Positions 15,239 through 19,166 of a DNA stretch of 19,166 bases are shown piece by piece. Numbering within the stretch: the stretch's first letter is position 1; each line of letters opens with the position of its first letter. Source of the stretch: Anaerolineales bacterium (GTDB lineage Bacteria > Chloroflexota > Anaerolineae > Anaerolineales > UBA4823). Under the pieces are notes generated by a model. It searched no databases and had not been told where the DNA came from. It saw only the letters and a list, made by a program, of their open reading frames with translations. The stretch lies in the NCBI GenBank assembly GCA_022865865.1, contig JALHTN010000478.1, positions 1 through 19,166 on the forward strand, written 5' to 3'. Position numbers and translations under genes: made by a program.

Positions 15239-16441
15239 ATGAACAGTGAAGATGCAAACCGTGATGCGGTAGTAGTCGCAGCAGCCCGTACTGCTGTCGG
15301 CCGGGCAAAACGTGGCAGCCTGGCGACAACCCGATCAGATGATTTGGCAGCAGAGGTCTTTCGGGGATTATTGAGAAAAGTAGAAGGATTGGATCCCGCA
15401 GAAATTGATGATGTAATCTTAGGATGTGCTTTCCCAGAAGGCGAACAAGGGATGAATATGGGTAGGATGGTATCCCTGAGAGCTGGTTTGCCTCAATCAG
15501 TACCAGCCGAAACAGTTAACCGCTTCTGCTCCTCTGGCGTTCAAACTATTGCCCATGCTGCCAATGCAATTATGGCTGGTCAAGCGACAACCATCATCGC
15601 TGGTGGGACTGAATCGATGAGCATGGTACCGATGACCGGGCTGAAATTTGCACCGAATCCCTTTTTTGCGGCCGATTCCCCCGTGGTCTACACAAGTATG
15701 GGTCTTACCGCAGAGAATGTGGCTGAGAAATATGGTGTCAACCGCGAAGATCAAGATAAATTTTCTCTGCGCAGCCACCAAAACGCGAACCGGGCGGTGA
15801 CAAGTGGTTTATTCGATGCAGAGATCATCCCTATAGATGTGGAAATCGTGGAGCCAGGTTCCAACGGGGAAGGTCCCCGGAAGCGAACTTTTATCTTCAA
15901 TCGGGACGAAGGCCCGCGAGCAGATACATCATTAGAGGCACTTGGAAGGTTAAGACCTGCATTTAAAGTAAATGGTACTGTAACCGCAGGTAACTCTTCC
16001 CAAATGTCTGACGGTGCTGCAGGTGTGGTTATCATGTCGCGTGCAAAAGCTGAGTCTTTGGGTATCAAACCAATGGTGAGATTTATCGCTTATGCTGTCG
16101 GAGGGGTTGCACCAGAATTAATGGGTATCGGACCGACGGTTGCAGTACCGAAAGCCCTCAAGCTGGCAGGTTTATCGTTGGAAGATATTGGATTGATCGA
16201 GTTGAATGAAGCATTTGCAGCCCAAGGTTTAGCGGTGATGCGGGAACTGGGCCTAGACGAGGAAATCACCAACGTGAATGGTGGAGCGATCGCTTTGGGT
16301 CATCCATTAGGCTGCACAGGAGCCAAGCTGACCACCCAATTGATTTATGAAATGAAAAGACGGGAAGTTCAGTTTGGCATGGTTACCATGTGCATTGGGG
16401 GAGGAATGGGTGCTGCAGGTATCTTTGAGAATATCAATTAA
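15239..16441 (+). CDS. fadA: Acetyl-CoA C-acyltransferase (thiolase)
   Basis: A 400-residue thiolase that cleaves 3-oxoacyl-CoA with CoA to acetyl-CoA and a shortened acyl-CoA. The three active-site signatures are intact: C97 in NRFCSSGVQ (acyl acceptor), H355 in [11 protein letters not shown] and C385 in [14 protein letters not shown]. Length and the fadN-fadA order match the degradative Bacillus-type operon, which supports a beta-oxidation role over acetoacetyl-CoA synthesis, although chain-length preference cannot be read. The start is probably ATG 15239, 8 nt after GGAG (15227-15230). The in-frame ATG at 15233 is only 2 nt from that site. The ribosome binding site overlaps the fadN stop codon, which suggests translational coupling. 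Confidence 0.92.
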   Translation: MNSEDANRDAVVVAAARTAVGRAKRGSLATTRSDDLAAEVFRGLLRKVEGLDPAEIDDVILGCAFPEGEQGMNMGRMVSLRAGLPQSVPAETVNRFCSSGVQTIAHAANAIMAGQATTIIAGGTESMSMVPMTGLKFAPNPFFAADSPVVYTSMGLTAENVAEKYGVNREDQDKFSLRSHQNANRAVTSGLFDAEIIPIDVEIVEPGSNGEGPRKRTFIFNRDEGPRADTSLEALGRLRPAFKVNGTVTAGNSSQMSDGAAGVVIMSRAKAESLGIKPMVRFIAYAVGGVAPELMGIGPTVAVPKALKLAGLSLEDIGLIELNEAFAAQGLAVMRELGLDEEITNVNGGAIALGHPLGCTGAKLTTQLIYEMKRREVQFGMVTMCIGGGMGAAGIFENIN

Positions 16442-16456
16442 TTAGGAGAAATAATC

Positions 16457-16789
16457 ATGGCTGATGAAATCACGATCGAAGAAATGATGAACCGCATGCC
16501 GAAGGCATTCTTACCCGACAAGGCTGGCGATGTAGAGGCCGTTATCCAGTTTCACATGACCGGGGCGGAGCCTGGGGATTGGATTGTCAGGATCGGGGAT
16601 GGAAAATGCGATGTAGAGAAAGGTGTGACCGATGATGCTACCATGACTCTACGAGCGGATTCTCAGGATTACAAGGATATCATCTCTGGAAAACTGGATC
16701 CCATGACAGCCTTTATGCAGCAGAAGGTCAAATTGACTGGAAATCTCAACATGGCGCTTGGGTTAACAAAGTATTTCAAACTTACATAG
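16457..16789 (+). CDS. SCP2 sterol-carrier/lipid-binding domain protein
   Basis: A 110-residue single-domain protein of the SCP2 family. The pattern GDVEAVIQFHMTGAEPGDWI, then DDATMTLRADSQDYKDIISG and PMTAFMQQKVKLTGNLNMAL is characteristic of the fold: five strands forming a hydrophobic lipid pocket with a ligand-covering C-terminal helix. There is no signal peptide, so it is cytoplasmic. In eukaryotes this domain is fused to or associated with beta-oxidation enzymes and binds acyl-CoA. Here, as the last gene of a beta-oxidation operon, it probably shuttles or buffers acyl-CoA for the enzymes upstream; that role is inferred. TTAGGAGA lies 9 nt before the ATG and 15 nt separate it from fadA. 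A strong terminator follows. Confidence 0.88.
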   Translation: MADEITIEEMMNRMPKAFLPDKAGDVEAVIQFHMTGAEPGDWIVRIGDGKCDVEKGVTDDATMTLRADSQDYKDIISGKLDPMTAFMQQKVKLTGNLNMALGLTKYFKLT

Positions 16790-16835
16790 AACCCGGACCA
16801 TATTTACATAGAAATACATTAATTGGAAAATTAAT

Positions 16836-16872
16836 AGGGAGTGTTCATTCTCGAACACTCCCTGATGTTTTT
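16836..16872. terminator. Shared terminator between the beta-oxidation operon and proS
   Basis: Perfect 11-bp arms AGGGAGTGTTC (16836-16846) and GAACACTCCCT (16853-16863) with a 6-nt loop are followed by GATGTTTTTA on the plus strand. On the minus strand the stem is followed by ATTAATTTTCC, 16 nt after the proS stop. It can serve both convergent units. Confidence 0.75.
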
Positions 16873-16878
16873 AGCGCA

Positions 16879-18678
16879 TTAATCTTCGAATGGAATGGTT
16901 ACAACACTTCCGTCCAGATCAGCTTGTAAATCAGCGATCATGGCATTAACATGGTTGATTATTTCTTCGATGGGGATAATGTTTTTATCTTTCTGATCCC
17001 TCCGTTTAACCTCGATGCCACCAGCTTGCAGTGCACGATCGCTAACTGTCAGCCGGATGGGAATACCGATCAAATCCGCGTCGTTGAATTTAACACCCGG
17101 TCTTTCCTGGCGATCATCAAATAGGATCTCAATCCCTGAAGATTGAAACTGCATATACAGCTGCTCAGCAATTGTGAGAGGATCTGGGTCTCCTTGTATA
17201 TCTGTTTCTTGCTTCTTGACATTCCTAGGCAGAACGATGAGAAGAACCGAGTATGGAGCAACCGAAATTGGCCAAATCAACCCATATTCGTCATGGTGTT
17301 CTTCAGCCACCGAGGCCATCAACCTGCCGGAGCCAATGCCATATGATCCCATAACGACCGGCTTTGAATTTCCCTCGGAATCCAGGAATTTTGCCCCCAT
17401 AGCTTCACTATAACGCGTTCCGAGTTTGAAAATATTCCCCACCTCTACTCCTCGCTGCACGGTCATCTGATGACCGCATTCTGGACACATGCTATTGTCT
17501 TCTGCCACGGCAATATCAGCAATAATCTCGGCTTGGAAATCGCGTCCGTAGTTTACGTTGATAAAATGAAAGCCTTCCTCGTTAGCGCCTGCTACGAGAT
17601 TTGGTGAATCTGGAATTACATCATCGACCACAACCAGGGTGTTTTTAAGATCCTTTGGCGAGGCATAACCTGGGACAGCACCAGTAGAAACGATCTCTTC
17701 CTCAAGAGCAGGTCTCAGCTCTTTTGCCATCAGGACATTGGCCAGTTTTGTTTCATTTAGGTCCATATCACCGCGGACAATAGCCAATACCAAACGATCT
17801 GAGGCTTCAATCCCTTGGACGATTGTGGCAACCAGGAATACTGCCTTGGCTGTTTTTGATCTTGGAATGTCTAAGAAATTAGCCAAATCTTCGATAGTTT
17901 TTGAATCAGGAGTAGCAACTTTTTGCAGGGCTTGAGGTGATTCGCTTTTATCGGAATCTTTTTTGAAGCGTGCAATTTGCCTGTTCGCTGCGTAACCGCA
18001 TTCGTCACAAATTAACAGCGTATCTTCTCCAATGGGAGTAAGGTACATGAATTCGTGGGCTAAGCTACCACCCATCATACCGACATCAGATTTAAATGCT
18101 TTTACCGGCAGTCCACAACGGTGGAAAATATCGTAGTATGCTTGGAAATGGGCGCGATACTGGGTGTCCAAACCATCTTGATCCAAATCCAGGCTGTAGC
18201 TGTCCTTCATTGTGAATTCACGCACTCTGATCAGGCCAGCTCGAGGGCGGGGATCATCGCGCCATTTGGTTTGAATGTGGTAAATCAGCGCTGGTAGCTG
18301 GCGATATGAACGAATAGATTTTCTCACCAAGTCAGCCACCACCTCTTCATGGGTCATCGCCAGCACCATGTCACGCCCAGATTTATCATAAAAGCGTCCC
18401 ATCTCAGAACCGATCTGGTACCATCTGCCAGTTTCTTTCCACAATTCAGCCGGGTGCACAACAGGCATCGTTATTTCTTGACCCCCAATAGCCTCAATTT
18501 CCTGGCGCATGATGTTTTCAATTTTCGTCAACACGCGCTTGGCCAGGGGAAGGTAAGTGAATATACCTGCTGCGAGCTGTTGGATATATCCCGCCCGTAC
18601 GAGAAGTTTATGACTGCTCACTTCGGCATCAGCTGGTGCCTCTCGTAAGGTCTGGTTGAATAATCTGCTCATTCTCAT
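16879..18678 (-). CDS. proS: Prolyl-tRNA synthetase, bacterial type with editing domain
   Basis: A 599-residue class II synthetase that charges tRNA-Pro. The start of the chain, MRMSRLFNQTLREAPADAEV, and SHKLLVRAGYIQQLAAGIFT are typical of bacterial ProRS. Motif 2 lies in AGLIRVREFTMKDSY (REF at residues 153-155), with the TxE-type THEE at 109-112. Motif 3 is GSYGIGSGRLMASVAEEHHD near residue 444. The stretch between motifs 2 and 3, about residues 220-390, is the YbaK-like insertion that removes mischarged alanine, and the last 120 residues form the anticodon-binding domain. I place the start at 18678, 8 nt after minus-strand GGAGG (18691-18687). An upstream in-frame start at 18714 would run through that site. 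A structured leader lies upstream. Confidence 0.95.
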   Translation of the reverse strand: MRMSRLFNQTLREAPADAEVSSHKLLVRAGYIQQLAAGIFTYLPLAKRVLTKIENIMRQEIEAIGGQEITMPVVHPAELWKETGRWYQIGSEMGRFYDKSGRDMVLAMTHEEVVADLVRKSIRSYRQLPALIYHIQTKWRDDPRPRAGLIRVREFTMKDSYSLDLDQDGLDTQYRAHFQAYYDIFHRCGLPVKAFKSDVGMMGGSLAHEFMYLTPIGEDTLLICDECGYAANRQIARFKKDSDKSESPQALQKVATPDSKTIEDLANFLDIPRSKTAKAVFLVATIVQGIEASDRLVLAIVRGDMDLNETKLANVLMAKELRPALEEEIVSTGAVPGYASPKDLKNTLVVVDDVIPDSPNLVAGANEEGFHFINVNYGRDFQAEIIADIAVAEDNSMCPECGHQMTVQRGVEVGNIFKLGTRYSEAMGAKFLDSEGNSKPVVMGSYGIGSGRLMASVAEEHHDEYGLIWPISVAPYSVLLIVLPRNVKKQETDIQGDPDPLTIAEQLYMQFQSSGIEILFDDRQERPGVKFNDADLIGIPIRLTVSDRALQAGGIEVKRRDQKDKNIIPIEEIINHVNAMIADLQADLDGSVVTIPFED

Positions 18679-18930
18679 GTGAATTTCCTCCGACTTTAAA
18701 TAATCAACACCCACAGCACTTTATCTGCTGAGGGTGTCTATTCGATAGCTAAACGCGTTTTATGAAATAATTCTCAGCAATTGAATAATGGCCCGTAAGG
18801 GCCGAGGTGGGTAAGGAGTGGAAACTTGTTGGAACAGCACATGCGGGTCCATAAACTATAGTTTACCACCCAGGATGATAAGTGAAAAGGTGATCATAAT
18901 AATGAACTAATTGATGGTCCAAAATCTTGA
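18679..18930 (-). promoter_or_regulatory. Structured leader and promoter region of proS
   Basis: The 252 nt between proS and the next gene hold no ORF. Read on the minus strand they contain, in order: a possible promoter TTTTCA-17 bp-TAAACT (near 18884-18856); a 14-bp palindrome TAAACTATAGTTTA (18852-18865); a GGCCC/GGGCC stem with a four-base loop (18790-18803); and a 12-nt-arm stem with one mismatch, ACACCC..CAGCA / TGCTG..GGGTGT (about 18708-18738), just before the ribosome binding site. Such a leader suggests regulation of the synthetase, but I find no T-box consensus. The promoter call is weak. Confidence 0.4.
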
Positions 18931-19166
18931 TTATTTTTGGTCGAGATTGGTCATGCCAGCGAATATTGCGGCATCGACTGCCGTTTGGTATTCTTGGTCT
19001 GATAATCGACGATCTAATTCTGGATAGTGATGGGATTTATATGCCGGGTGGTATTGATCCATGATATTTAAATATGTCTTTTGAGAAACTTCTTCGCATA
19101 TGTAGCGGATTATCTCTCGCGTTCCAGCCAGGTTATTGGGGAGCACGAGATGGCGAACAAGCAATC
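18931..19166 (-). CDS. Radical SAM protein related to pyruvate formate-lyase activating enzyme (partial, C-terminal)
   Basis: The last 78 codons of a gene that starts beyond the right edge. The visible part reads LLVRHLVLPNNLAGTREIIR, then TYLNIMDQYHPAYKSHHYPE, LDRRLSDQEYQTAV and AIFAGMTNLDQK. The L(L/I)VRHLVLP segment, the (Y/F)xN(I/L)MxQYxPAYK segment and the ending match the C-terminal third of COG1313-type proteins, putative PflA-like radical SAM enzymes. The CxxxCxxC cluster would be in the missing N-terminal part, so activity cannot be checked. It lies upstream of proS on the same strand, 252 nt away, and is probably a separate unit. Confidence 0.8.
   Translation of the reverse strand, partial: LLVRHLVLPNNLAGTREIIRYICEEVSQKTYLNIMDQYHPAYKSHHYPELDRRLSDQEYQTAVDAAIFAGMTNLDQK

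Noticed and set aside
18679..18930. T-box riboswitch for proS
   Set aside because: The T-box consensus is not next to the terminator-like stem, and no specifier loop or stem I motifs could be recognised. Kept only as an unclassified leader.
18931..19166. Complete small protein starting at the TTG near the right edge
   Set aside because: The residues match the C-terminal third of a longer radical SAM family, and the frame stays open to the window edge.

Overview
The window looks like chromosomal DNA of a moderate-GC bacterium, most likely of the phylum Chloroflexota (class Anaerolineae). That is an inference from the gene set: a FadN/FadA-type beta-oxidation operon with paired acyl-CoA dehydrogenases, a bacterial RIO kinase, secreted repeat proteins with Thr/Pro linkers and a COG1313-type radical SAM protein. 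No marker gene proves it. There is no rRNA, tRNA, CRISPR array or insertion sequence.

Layout. 1-213 is the 3' end of an unrecognised gene. 341-3703 encodes a large membrane protein that joins about seven N-terminal membrane segments, a beta-propeller-like middle part and two phospholipase D HKD motifs. At 3740-4045 lies a compact leader for the RIO kinase gene (4046-5074). It has a strong promoter, a 22-codon ORF with a near-perfect Shine-Dalgarno sequence, and two terminator hairpins whose arms can also pair with each other. This is the best candidate here for an undescribed regulatory system. Two secreted proteins follow: 5369-5890, function unknown, and 6019-7134, three copies of a roughly 95-residue domain. 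Between 7213 and 8060 are two decayed genes, a DinB-family fragment and a VOC (glyoxalase-like) gene, each broken by several lesions. A small membrane protein (8113-8502, minus strand) points back toward them.

8679-16789 is a fatty-acid beta-oxidation operon: TetR regulator, metallo-beta-lactamase-fold hydrolase, two adjacent acyl-CoA dehydrogenases, a fused 3-hydroxyacyl-CoA dehydrogenase/enoyl-CoA hydratase (fadN), a thiolase (fadA) and an SCP2 lipid-binding protein. Its promoter is overlapped by a perfect 36-bp palindrome that runs into the tetR start codon, which suggests autoregulation of the operon, presumably relieved by acyl-CoA. The first dehydrogenase lacks both known positions for the catalytic glutamate while the second has it, so the pair may form a heteromeric enzyme. 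No electron-transfer flavoprotein or acyl-CoA ligase is encoded here, so those must lie elsewhere.

A terminator at 16836-16872 separates this operon from the convergent prolyl-tRNA synthetase gene (16879-18678, minus strand). Upstream of proS is a structured leader of about 190-250 nt that is not a recognisable T-box. The window ends in the C-terminal part of a PflA-like radical SAM protein on the minus strand.
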